A stretch of 64,000 nucleotides of DNA. Source: Spirometra erinaceieuropaei. Lineage: Eukaryota; Platyhelminthes; Cestoda; Diphyllobothriidea; Diphyllobothriidae. Positions 35,401-40,440 of this stretch are shown here, one piece after another. The first letter of the stretch is position 1, and each line of letters opens with the position of its first letter. The notes beneath the pieces are model-generated. The model ran no database searches. It was not told the DNA's origin and worked only from the letters and a program-made list of their open reading frames with translations. The DNA is taken from positions 766,613 through 830,612 of the forward strand of contig CACRXP010000141.1 in assembly GCA_902702965.1 (NCBI GenBank), in the 5' to 3' direction. The position numbers and the translations under genes were made by a program.

Positions 35401-35402
35401 AT
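6121..35402 (-). CDS. Ionotropic glutamate receptor subunit (multi-exon gene, 3' end not found)
   Basis: Fourteen probable exons on the minus strand (listed separately) read in order as an iGluR. They encode a signal peptide, bilobed amino-terminal domain, S1 half of the ligand-binding domain, M1, re-entrant M2, M3 and part of S2. Splice sites are GT/AG, and phases agree at most junctions (1,1,1, then mostly 0). About 740 residues are accounted for against roughly 900 in the family; the missing pieces are the S1 segment with the agonist-binding Arg, the end of S2, M4 and the tail. iGluRs are plasma-membrane tetrameric cation channels opened by glutamate or related ligands. The M3 gate sequence is divergent, suggesting an atypical subfamily. 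Introns reach about 5.5 kb and hold RTE, PLE and foldback elements. Two exons have frame problems, so degeneration or sequence error is possible. Confidence 0.82.
6211..8140. other. Intron with degenerate repeat sequence, no gene recognised
   Basis: Contains a poly-G run near 6965-6978 and GC-rich repeat-like sequence from 7080 to about 7850. A piece at 7098-7112 (GCGGGGAATGCCATT) matches the GIY-YIG relic near 17754, so an older PLE fragment may lie here. Open frames at 7080-7515 look like chance. Confidence 0.35.
8150..8420 (+). repeat. Dispersed repeat R1, copy 1 (divergent)
   Basis: Starts GGTGACCTGCGCAACCTTTA then GTTCATAGTGATAACGGACG. This is the same order as the copies at 17244, 23074 and 62290, whose core is GGTGACTTGCGCATGAATTA followed by GTTCATAGTGAT. 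Lies in an iGluR intron. Confidence 0.55.
8478..8551 (-). repeat. Dispersed repeat R3, inverted partner of 12842-12915
   Basis: The reverse complement (CTCTTCGAAACTATCGTGAT, GCGTTAAAGGCCGTGCCTCG, GGAAGCTTTCAACTGACGGA) matches 12842-12915 with only a few differences. A related piece sits near 23370-23420. Confidence 0.75.
8895..9004 (-). CDS. iGluR exon 13 (tentative): S2, reading frame uncertain
   Basis: Acceptor CCGTTTTCAAG|GCC and donor CGCACA|GTACAG. Splice phases favour the frame starting ALIRAYQMSQMQIFY, which stays open. The residues of another frame look far more like S2: DVADADILYDDRSTKLEYDH, TPTEILLFRT, matching 'YAFi.D...LEY'. The best composite is ALIRAY then DADILYDD, which needs a one-base shift near 8980. 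So this exon either carries a frameshift (pseudogene or sequence error) or I have a boundary wrong. Confidence 0.5.
9079..9300 (-). CDS. iGluR exon 12: M3 gate helix and start of S2
   Basis: Acceptor CTTGCGTGTACTAG|CTG behind a pyrimidine tract, donor GCCAGG|GTAAGA, 74 codons, phase 0 both sides. It joins directly to exon 11 to give LLLAKLILKPKMPSIRVLYQ. M3 is SYWLSAILLVVSFAAMLSAQ; the usual SYTANLAAF gate motif reads SFAAMLSAQ. S2 starts with FNSLTDLLTNTQGYRWFF and NSSVYWLAR, matching '.i.sl.dL......yg.l..s...'. The intron between exons 11 and 12 is about 4.7 kb and contains an RTE-like insertion. Confidence 0.85.
11130..12110 (+). mobile_element. RTE-like non-LTR element relic 1: RT C-terminal half
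   Basis: In shifting frames it reads PRFTHMARQPHD, MMARLMDNGTFSEAVVVTTG, VKSGC, SISTDKTAVMCQPA, FMHLDSTFSRNVGINDEVVH, WTVHANQDRNLNHFCLSCYR and ILRIRAMLRQLQQRWTNHFV, ending DDKLPKRLF. This is the RT palm-to-C-terminus order of the flatworm RTE family with 'FAVTNGVKQGC', 'INTQKTVVMHQP' and 'YLGSTLSR'. The YADD-box region and several codons are lost; an open frame of 189 codons (11371-11940) is a chance leftover. Lies in the intron between receptor exons 11 and 12. Confidence 0.85.
12340..12500 (+). repeat. Dispersed repeat R2, copy 1
   Basis: Contains GAGGGAGCAGAGAATG, GACAGTGGGAACTCCATTCT, CAGAGCATCCCTTACTACAA and TAAATCTATCACG. The same order is found at 29815-29940. No protein is encoded. 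Confidence 0.6.
12842..12915 (+). repeat. Dispersed repeat R3, copy 2
   Basis: Inverted match to 8478-8551. Sequence around 12660-13340 (GTGTGTGACACACGTAGACTG and similar) is also repeat-like, with no coding signal. Confidence 0.7.
14050..14385 (-). CDS. iGluR exon 11: end of S1, M1 and M2 pore loop
   Basis: Acceptor GCTGCTATTTTCAG|TAC, donor TTGGCGAAG|GTCAGT, 112 codons, phase 0 both sides. YTISAFPLAKLTNV is the 'dFt.Pf...' strand. FEPFDGYVWLLILITLIVIT leads into M1 (YVWLLILITLIVITVIFIAI), followed by a polar cytoplasmic linker (QELYEQHQRNLGIQDTGEE). GDAIFHNFSALLLAK is in the place of the M2 re-entrant pore segment. The layout is diagnostic of an iGluR even though residue identity to typical subunits is low. 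Confidence 0.88.
15489..15656 (-). CDS. iGluR exon 10: ligand-binding domain S1
   Basis: Acceptor CGTTTTCTTGTAG|AAC, donor TTTTAAC|GTACGT, 56 codons, phase 0 both sides. It reads NYFLPDPDDSNFSTSSIMMK, AIFGSSQNYNFKYHPIKDPS and NGALEAQFLHDLTAFN. 'IMMKAIF....NFKYHPIKD..NGAL' matches the S1 block 'dLl..ia...gF.y.i..v.DG.yG'. The next S1 segment, with the agonist-binding Arg, was not placed with confidence; a possible short piece (SAKRNAVERLPVI) reads near 15160-15125 but lacks a canonical donor. Confidence 0.75.
17244..17460 (+). repeat. Dispersed repeat R1, copy 2
   Basis: Core CGGTGACTTGCGCATGAATT, AGTCTGTAGTGATGGTAGAC, then CACCAGGACCCGGTGTCAAG and GTTCCACTCCACACCCCCTG. The copy at 62290-62500 has the same blocks in the same order. 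Confidence 0.7.
17460..17512 (+). repeat. CAG/CAA trinucleotide array
   Basis: A run of CAG, CAA and a few variants at the end of repeat R1 copy 2. It creates poly-Ala/Thr and poly-Leu frames, which I do not treat as genes. Confidence 0.85.
17690..17990 (+). mobile_element. Penelope-like element relic: GIY-YIG endonuclease fragment
   Basis: Reads TVICRTPCSCGECHYVGEVD then RQLQTQMHAYQLTA (17718-17824). This is the GIY-YIG core 'vvYri.CsCg.c.YvGeTgRqL.tRm.eH', with the first Tyr changed to Cys. After a stop and a frameshift, WMAKNCTVNRHVILPPHNG (about 17920-17975) matches the end of the domain ('...SiNRHv.LP..Y'). In PLEs this nuclease acts with the RT in insertion. The first foldback base is about 240 bp further on. 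Confidence 0.8.
18231..18414. mobile_element. Hammerhead-type foldback element, copy B
   Basis: Arms of about 89 bp (18231-18319 and 18326-18414) are inverted repeats around a six-base loop, with several mismatches. Ends read TTCAGAAGAC and GTCTTCTGAA. Both arms hold the hammerhead layout and AATAAA (or its complement). The right arm keeps every core residue. The left arm has GACA in place of GAAA. Flanking bases to the left (AGGCGAGTTCCAGGTAG) match the outer part of copies A and C. Confidence 0.85.
18330..18371 (+). ncRNA. Hammerhead ribozyme candidate, copy B right arm (core intact)
   Basis: GTCT (18330-18333) and AGAC (18368-18371) form stem I. CTGATGA is 18334-18340, one bulged T follows, and stem II is GGATTCG/CGAATCC with loop AGTG. 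GAAA is 18360-18363, then C, then the cleavage triplet GTC (18365-18367). Stem III is only AC/GT with no loop, so a single molecule could hardly fold. Two molecules could pair through the self-complementary ACGT, as proposed for PLE and newt-satellite hammerheads. AATAAA begins four bases after stem I. Activity is not shown. Confidence 0.72.
18415..18958. other. Intron sequence, nothing recognised
   Basis: Between foldback copy B and iGluR exon 9. No coding exon or known repeat seen. Confidence 0.4.
18959..19171 (-). CDS. iGluR exon 9: end of N-terminal domain leading to S1
   Basis: Acceptor GGTCTACAG|GGA, donor GCATTCCAG|GTAACT, 71 codons, phase 0 both sides. A stop (TAG) lies just upstream in frame, supporting the acceptor. 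It encodes GDSKKNVGLHTFKFRIRVLA, YHDGLRGGSNVLILILF, HQEISAIYDVQTGELDTVSF and ends LKQTQVLAIAFQ. The 'I.AIYD...GEL' ending is the typical last strand pair, and TQVLAIAF starts the ligand-binding domain. Confidence 0.75.
21069..21236 (-). CDS. iGluR exon 8: N-terminal domain, cysteine and W..G region
   Basis: Acceptor AAAAACAG|ATT, donor AATAACACC|GTAAAT, 56 codons, phase 0 both sides. It reads IKYNDSECVTSEIWSSRGGE, TSMQDGRFLPAKLTAALESG and VLSCTCLIVPMGRNNT. A Cys followed by Trp and Gly, then a 'L..A...G' helix and a PxGRNN end, matches the block just before the conserved 'F...G.R' strand of iGluR amino-terminal domains. Confidence 0.65.
21815..22185. repeat. Degenerate telomere-like tract (CCCTAA direction)
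   Basis: Between 21815 and 21990 there are many CCCTAA/CCTAAC-like units (AACCCTAACGGCAACCCTAA and similar), and again AACTCTAACCCTAATCCTAAT near 22150. Units are mutated and irregular, so this is an old interstitial tract in an intron, not a chromosome end. Confidence 0.75.
22302..22436 (-). CDS. iGluR exon 7: N-terminal domain
   Basis: Acceptor GTCCCAGTAG|ATG, donor TTTTACG|GTAAAT, 45 codons, phase 0 both sides. Sequence MNAKVPFYAFIVKTDHTSFY, VRKSDEAEAFCIYFLALKHT, SFRFT. Assigned by position and phase between exons 6 and 8. Confidence 0.58.
22564..22659 (-). CDS. iGluR exon 6: N-terminal domain, lobe 2
   Basis: Acceptor GGTGATAG|GTT and a consensus donor CATGAC|GTAAGTT, 32 codons, phase 0 both sides. 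It reads VMIFLTFSQTSALLEMSLVP and then QKYRAALHFSHD. A hydrophobic strand followed by a helix fits the 'rviil.......il..A' block of lobe 2. The intron to exon 7 is short (127 nt). Confidence 0.62.
23074..23250 (+). repeat. Dispersed repeat R1, copy 3
   Basis: Core CGGTAACTTGCGCATGAAAT then AGTTTATAGTGATAGCACGC, followed by a GC-rich body like the other copies. Confidence 0.65.
23251..25832. other. Long intron, no exon recognised
   Basis: Between iGluR exons 6 and 5. GC-rich repeat-like DNA up to about 24450 (a piece near 23370-23440 resembles R3), then AT-rich sequence with no feature I can name. Confidence 0.35.
25833..26003 (-). CDS. iGluR exon 5: N-terminal domain
   Basis: Acceptor TTCTCGTTCCTAG|CCT, donor TTCTACCAG|GTGAGG, 57 codons, phase 0 on both sides. 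It encodes PPNANMTSLYRYKDAGAEIF, LLSPDSRLSPNEKAKRYLEA and a tail ending DLMSLFYQ. The pattern KDAGAEIFLL is typical of lobe-2 strands in this domain. Gene assignment rests on strand, phase and position between other receptor exons. Confidence 0.62.
26004..31470. other. Long intron with few recognised features
   Basis: Holds a poly-G run near 26642, a short GC dinucleotide run (26811-26823), repeat R2 copy 2 (29815-29990) and G runs near 29827 and 30970. Otherwise AT-rich with no coding signal. The 128-codon plus frame at 30393-30779 has no recognisable domain. Confidence 0.35.
29815..29990 (+). repeat. Dispersed repeat R2, copy 2
   Basis: GAGGGAGAACAATGCCGATA, GTGGGGACTCCATCCTGACG, then GCGCATTTTGCATCATTATA and GGAATCTATCCCGACTCG match the blocks at 12340-12500 in order, at moderate identity. 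Confidence 0.55.
31471..31562 (-). CDS. iGluR exon 4 (tentative): N-terminal domain; 3' boundary unresolved
   Basis: Acceptor TCCGGACAG|TA gives phase 1, matching exon 3, and reads VIDVADVFEFSTVFSINCSN then WTSGYIDPSLF before TGA at 31470-31468. No good donor precedes the stop. A good donor (GCGAAG|GTATCA, near 31420) lies in another frame. Either the exon ends early at a weak donor, or a small indel breaks this copy. Confidence is lower than for its neighbours. Confidence 0.45.
32393..33241 (-). mobile_element. Penelope-like element relic: RT and connector (inside a receptor intron)
   Basis: The minus strand from 33241 reads NALKALLLRCTLNVQFFFDN, LHRQMDGIATG, a gap, YIFMGKVE and YMEDVFV. 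These match the PLE RT block with LHRQ.DG.AMG and the YxDD-type box, here YMED. From 32935 it reads LLSRRPEGNIRRNV, SGTCIHFESFVPLNPK, PQRARRNCLAESIERELKIV and GRRLSQAISGTCPESDA, the usual region between RT and the GIY-YIG domain. A frameshift separates the parts and there is an internal deletion before YIFMG. It lies between receptor exons 3 and 4, on the same strand as the gene. Confidence 0.8.
33963..34193 (-). CDS. iGluR exon 3: N-terminal domain, lobe 1
   Basis: A very strong acceptor (TTTTTCTTCTTTCAG|CGG) and donor AGTAGTG|GTACGT, phases 1 and 1. The 77-residue piece includes GKGIPYLLLGNLPSRR, GWFRLAPEMVNLAPVV, QKLSQLYFRSS and LRLFIGD. The order IPY...W.RLAP...V..L is the usual lobe-1 layout of iGluR amino-terminal domains (site of natural deaths, then the strand toward lobe 2). 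Confidence 0.8.
34635..34742 (-). CDS. iGluR exon 2: N-terminal domain, first helix region
   Basis: Acceptor CGAAG|GC, donor CTCCAG|GTAATT, phases 1 and 1. It encodes GYIPTDLSPLGSMTSACLQV and then LKVKPEDYRGF. The pattern of a first beta strand followed by a long helix is typical of periplasmic-binding-like amino-terminal domains. Joins exactly in frame to exons 1 and 3. Confidence 0.7.
35321..35402 (-). CDS. iGluR exon 1: start codon and signal peptide
   Basis: ATG at 35402-35400 opens MVTRPIFLLCFLIGLLG, a typical signal peptide with a basic start and hydrophobic core. It is followed by NVENC and YIITV. The donor is CTGTAG|GTGAGT, phase 1, which joins in frame to the next exon to give ITVGYIP, as expected at the first strand of an amino-terminal domain. 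The frame is open further upstream, but this Met best fits a secreted start. Confidence 0.72.
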
Positions 35403-35849
35403 ATTATCTTGTTCGTAATAGTACAGCAAGCAGTTCGAGGCCGTCTGTTTGTTCAAACAACATTTACTCGTTTGTCTATTAAGTGGCTCATTTCGTAAAG
35501 AAAGTGCCCTTAACACCTTTCTGTGACAAATCTCCCAGATAAAAAAGTGTGCTTCGTAATGGATTACTTAGCATGATTATGAGGGGTTGAGTGTTTTACT
35601 CATCGTCACTTATCTGCAGTAGTGCAAATAACCACTACGAGTACTCTGACTTCTCAGGAAGGGAAAGCCCAACAGATAAACAAATAAAAACAACTGTACA
35701 AGGTCTACATCGGCCGCCTTATCATCGTAAAAAATGGCTTTAGTTGGATGCCGCCATACACATCGACGGACGTGACGGATGCAGGACAGCAAGCCTGAGA
35801 AAATCCAAAGGCACGCGAACCGCAGTAGAGCAAACAGCTTATTTGCGTT

Positions 35850-37135
35850 AATAAGGACGGTCTACAGCCCTATAGTCCAAGGGACCGCGCTGCTTCACAG
35901 ATCCGATTGGGCAGCATTCATGAGGCGCTGAATCGAGCACTTCAGAACCGTCCTTAATCGCCCATCCACGATCTCCGACACCCCATAACGACCGGCTGCC
36001 TCAAGTGACAACGATAAAAGAAGTGACTTTCAGTCCTCTTTCCTACAAACCTTCCAAGCCATTTAGCAAATATCCAATGGGAAAATACCTGAATCGGCGG
36101 AAGTTAACAAACACGTCGGCCCCCGACTGATGGACAAAATTACGATGTGTGTCCAAAAGATGTGGCTCCAATGGAAAGCTATCAGGTATGCGGCAATCGC
36201 ATATCTCTGCTAGCGGAAGAGAGCCGGTACGTCTGCGATAGTCACAGGCGAGTCTCACTGTTCAACATTGCCGAAAGGTCTTCGCTCGCATCTCGCTCAA
36301 TCATATCAACAATTATTTGAAAGGCATGTTTCTTCCAGAAATTCAGTGTAGCTGGACCACCGACATGATCTTCGCCACTCTCCGACTACAAGAAGAAATG
36401 CGAACCCACTTTTACACTTCCTCTGAGAAGCTGACAGTGTCCCTCGACCCGATTAATCGCGATAGACTCTGGGGAATCATGCAAATAATTCAGTGTTGAG
36501 CGTTTTACGCACAATGTCCATCAGCTATACGACGGAATGTTGGCTTGCATCAAGGAAACTGAAATGGTCTAGGAAACATTCGAGGTCATCAATGGAGTGA
36601 AGCAGGTCTGAGTACTCGCGTCCACCTTTTTAGGTTCTTGTACTTTGTCATGCTGATAGACGCCTATTGTGGGGTTTACCGGGGTGTCCGCACCATCTAC
36701 TAGACTGACAAACAGCTTCCAAATACCTTACGCATGCGGGCTCCACTGTGTTAACCCACGACTATGTCCAATATTTGCTCCTCGGAGGTGGCTGCGCGTT
36801 TAAGGCCACGACAGAATCGATATGCAACGGAGTATGAATTTCTTCGCACGCAGCTTCGCGAAATGCAGCTGACCACTAAGACGGACAAAACGGCAGTCAT
36901 GCATCACCCATTACCCAACACTGAATACAATGTTCCTCTCATTTCTGTCAACGGTACCCAAACAAAATAGTGCGTCGTCTAGTCTATTTGTGCGGGACAC
37001 TATCTGGCAGCAGCAAAATCGACGGCGATTTGTCCACTCTACCTTTTTATTCATCGAGTTCTTAAGCCGGCTGCAGGCCTCCTTATGGAACCACCATGGA
37101 CCAAGGAACATCATGAAGATCAAAATGTGCGCGGT
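35850..37135 (+). mobile_element. RTE-like non-LTR element relic 2: RT
   Basis: Frames shift along the element. Seen are GGPRLMDKITMCVQKMW and IVTGESHCSTL (for 'dnhRGISLLN'), TTDMIFATLRLQEEMRTHFY, INRDRLWGIMQIIQC, TTKTDKTAVMHHPLPNTEYN and PLISVNGTQ, then RVLKPAAGLLMEPPWTKEHH in another frame. These follow the same RT order as relic 1 but cover a more N-terminal part. Many stops and frameshifts mean it is dead. It is cut off by an AAT microsatellite at 37145, just where the RT C-terminus should follow. It lies upstream of the receptor start. Confidence 0.82.
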
Positions 37136-37144
37136 GGTATTCAC

Positions 37145-37200
37145 AATAATACTAATAATAATAATAATAATAATAATAACAATAATAATAATAATAATAT
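37145..37200 (+). repeat. AAT trinucleotide microsatellite
   Basis: Near-perfect AAT array with two interruptions, marking the exact end of RTE relic 2. Confidence 0.95.
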
Positions 37201-37204
37201 TCGA

Positions 37205-37490
37205 ATTTAATGGCAGTTTGCAGGCACTATCAAACAAAAATAACGCACGGATCGGGCTAACAGTGAGAAACTTTTTATGATTAAATACTGAGGATGGTAT
37301 TTTTGTAGTTTGGGTGGTTCAGAAGAAAAAACTGCTGCCCGTGTATTGACGTCAGTTCAAAAAGAAATAGGTAACACTGATTCGGATTTTTTTAGTTTCA
37401 ATTCCTTCACATGAAATTGCCACTGGACCAAACAAAGGCATTGAAAACAATTGTTCGCTAGCGGTTGAAGAAACTGACCGCGATGAGACA
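37205..37490 (+). repeat. Dispersed repeat R4, copy 1
   Basis: Blocks TTTAATGGCAGTTTGCAGGC, TTTGTAGTTTGGGTGGTTCA and AGAAAAAACTGCTGCCCGTG recur in order at 38225-38560 and, inverted, at 39200-39510. Both plus-strand copies follow AAT-rich sequence. Confidence 0.6.
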
Positions 37491-38224
37491 GACCAGGGGA
37501 TAAGAGACCACGAACACCACCACTACCGCAGATCAAATCGGTGGAATGGGCAGCCAAAATATGTGGGAGATTCGATGAGAGGGGATTGTGTCCACATTGG
37601 CGCGTCTGGCAGCCGAACGCTGCACAGTGTTCACAGCCCGGGTTGTGACCGGGGAAACGCACGGGCAGGGGTGCTTTCCAGTTGAGCAGTCGGACATCGG
37701 GACGGAGAGTAGCCGTACTGGTGAACTATAAAGTCGGCACTGCTGTATCGCAGCAGTCAGATTGGCAGGGGATGGATAAGCAGAATATCGGTAGCGCTGG
37801 GGTTGCTGCGCTAAGTTATAAAACGATAATGGATGAGGTTTTCACGGTACGGTGGGGGAAGGTTCTTTGAATGCCAACAAAGCCAGGTGGGACATCTCGT
37901 TTGCAAAATCGTCGATCGATTGATCACATTCTTGCCTTAGTGTTGCGAACCGCTCGGTGGCCATGCTTGTAGAGGACGACACGTCAAACAACTAAAACTG
38001 TTCTACGTGTCAGGTTGAATGCCGACGTGTGGTTATTCCCAGCGTCTAGCACACTTCTTTGAGCGGGACAGAAAGAGACTGCAAAAGATAGAAGGTGCGA
38101 TGGGAGTTTGGGACAACTACTAGAAGTATATCCACATCACAAAGCCAATCACGGACATCGCGACCCGGCTCGTATGGTTCACGGCTTAGCAAGGGACCGA
38201 GAGTGCAGGGGCAATAAATCCTAA
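37491..38224. other. Unassigned sequence between R4 copies
   Basis: GC-rich, repeat-like; no coding exon recognised. Small frames at 37357-37662 and 37682-37870 show no domain. Confidence 0.35.
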
Positions 38225-38560
38225 TGTTAGGGATAATAATAGTAAATTATTTAATACCAGTTTACAGGTGTTATGATGGGAAGATAAAGCAGAAGTCCGA
38301 ACAACAGTCGAAAAATCCTGTCAATTAAATGAAGGGGACAATTTTTTTATAGTTTGAGGGTTCAGCAGACAAAAACTGTTACCCATGAAATCGCGACAGG
38401 TATGAAATGAGGGGTAGATCTGTATCGGATATCATCAGTCGCCATTCCTTTTCATGAATTTGAGACTGGATCGACCAGAGGCACTGACGGACAGCTTTCG
38501 TTTTTGGCTAAGGAAACTGTCCCTGGTGAGGCCGGCCATGGGGATCAGAGACCAAAAACG
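38225..38560 (+). repeat. Dispersed repeat R4, copy 2
   Basis: TTTAATACCAGTTTACAGGT, TTTTTATAGTTTGAGGGTTC, GCGACAGGTATGAAATG and TTCATGAATTTGAGACTGGA. The last block matches the reverse complement near 39290. Confidence 0.65.
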
Positions 38561-38689
38561 CCATCGCTACGGTAAATTCGAGTGTTGGATTCAGCACACA
38601 AAATTTGTTGGTTTTGCCGAATGTATAAAGGAGAAATAGTTATCTTTAACAACAAGTAATTTTGCAGAATTTTCGCATTCCTAGGCAAT

Positions 38690-39510
38690 TTATTCCAAAT
38701 AGCAATTGTGTTCACAAAGAAGAACCGACCATATTTAACGGTACGTGCCAGGGGAAGAAATAAAATACCTCACGATTTTTGTCACGTCGGCAGTAGTAAA
38801 CATGTTTTAACGTAGTTAGCGGGTTAAAAGTGCTGCCGTTTACGATATTAAACAATATAAATATTCCATTTTTTCAGTCGGACAAAATCACAAGGGGTCA
38901 AGGCCTGTAAGCCTGCATCGTTCATGGTGAGACAAATTCCGGCGTTTCGAGGTTAAAACTCTTTCGGTAAAAAATGTTGGACGGATTCTATTTTCCTCCG
39001 CTCAGCAGCACTCAGAAGGCTAAATAACAACGAACGGTATTCCAGGCCAGGTCTAACGTACATGTTAAAACGCGCACTCTACTATCGTTGGTTTTAAAGT
39101 TTCGGGGGATACACCTGGTCGTTCTGCCTGCTCTCTAGACTATCAGGGCGCTTGGAGTACGATACACCTACACCCTTAATAACCCCAGGCACATTTATGT
39201 CGAGACCGTCAATACTAGGTCGAAGTTGGCGGTGGTCGACAACAACCATGACTGAGCGACAGTTGTCCTTTAGTGTTTATGATCGGTTCAGTCTCAAATT
39301 CATGAAAAGAAATGGCGACGCAGCGCTAGCCCTCCTTTTCTTGACTGTCGCGATTTCATGGGCAACATTTTTTTCTGCTGAACCCTCCAAGCTATTAAAA
39401 GAAATTGTCCCCTTAATTTAATTGACAGGAGTTTTTTCACTGTTGTTCATACTTCTGCTTCCTCTTTCCCTGATAATGCCCTTAAAATGATATTAAATGC
39501 ATTTATTATT
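38690..39510 (-). mobile_element. Non-LTR element relic: R4-like 5' part plus RT C-terminus
   Basis: Reading from 39510 leftward, an inverted R4 copy (39200-39510) runs into an RT C-terminal tail. The tail reads VRPGLEYRSLLFSLLSAAER, RRKIESVQHF, GLQALTPCDFVRLKKWNIYI and, after stops, LARTVKYGRFFFVNTIAIWN. This is the usual end of CR1/Jockey-type polymerases ('yvRp.LEYa..vWsP....d...lE.vQr.ft' to 'R..fF..R....WN.LP'). Several stops mean it is inactive. R4 may be the body of this family. Confidence 0.68.
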
Positions 39511-40440
39511 GAATAAGTGATGTGGTGTGCATTCTGAGTCGATATAATCAAAAAGAAAAGGCTCTTCGGAAAATCGAGTTGTACTCGGACATTTTCAAGT
39601 CGGTGACACCGACTCGTCGTCAGACGAAATGAAAGAGGGGAAAGTGAAATCGGCAGATTAGGTCGATTGACGCAATAGGACAAACAACGAAAAACAGACA
39701 GCTGATGTGTGAGAAGGGTGGGTACCCAGTTATGGTAGGCGGTGTGGCAGGGGAATGGAAGGAAGAACAGTTAGGGCTCCCTGTGTTGGAGCTGGAGAAA
39801 ACGAGGGGGATTACGGATCAGTGGGAATGCGGGCGAGTGGTCACTGATGCGGGATGAGGCCAGGGGGCAATGTGTCGGCGTTGGAGGTGTTAGGGGGGTT
39901 CAATTGTTGTTCACCGTGTCGAAAGTCGGGGAGGCGGAATGGCGAAACGGCATACGTCTATATGGCCGAGTGGAGGATAGCAGTTGTTGGGGTGTGGGAA
40001 CAAGTCAGTGAGTGTGTACGTAAGCCCTCGTAGTGAGCGTCTAGATCGACGTGGCGGTTGATGCTGGTCACGCCTGAAAGCCAAGCTTCGATGAATTCTC
40101 GCAACTGTCTGGTGTTAGACCTTGTGATCACTTCAGTACAGTCCCAATTGGTCACGCTTAAGAGCGTGCGCAAACACGAGGAACGGAGGGTCACATCGTC
40201 GAAGGGCTAACTTGTGCTCCTTCATGCGAGTCCCAAGACATCGGCCTGTATGGCCAACATAAACACTAGGGTAGTTAACACACGGTATACGGTATATGAC
40301 GTTAATAAGCTGTTCTTTGGGCATCGGGTTCTTTGTCATTATTTTCGTGGTTTTGGCGCATTTGAATTTCTCAGCTCTCGTGGCCACTTTCATGCTCCTG
40401 ATTTTCTTCAGAAGAATTCACCGTAAATCCGACCGAAAAA
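39500..40440 (-). mobile_element. Penelope-like element relic: GIY-YIG domain and C-terminal tail
   Basis: From 40393 down it reads NVIYRIPCVNYPSVYVGHTG, RCLGTRMKEHKLALRRCDPP and FLVFAHALKRDQLG. After a one-frame slip it continues NWDCTEVITRSNTRQLREFI, EAWLSGVTSINRHVDLDAHY and EGLRT. The GIY-YIG motif is YRI...VYVG, with HTGRCLGTRMKEH as the second helix. A Pro/Ser-rich tail follows and ends near 39610 with FISSDDESVSPT, as in related elements. One frameshift is visible; this is a fairly young copy. Confidence 0.88.
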
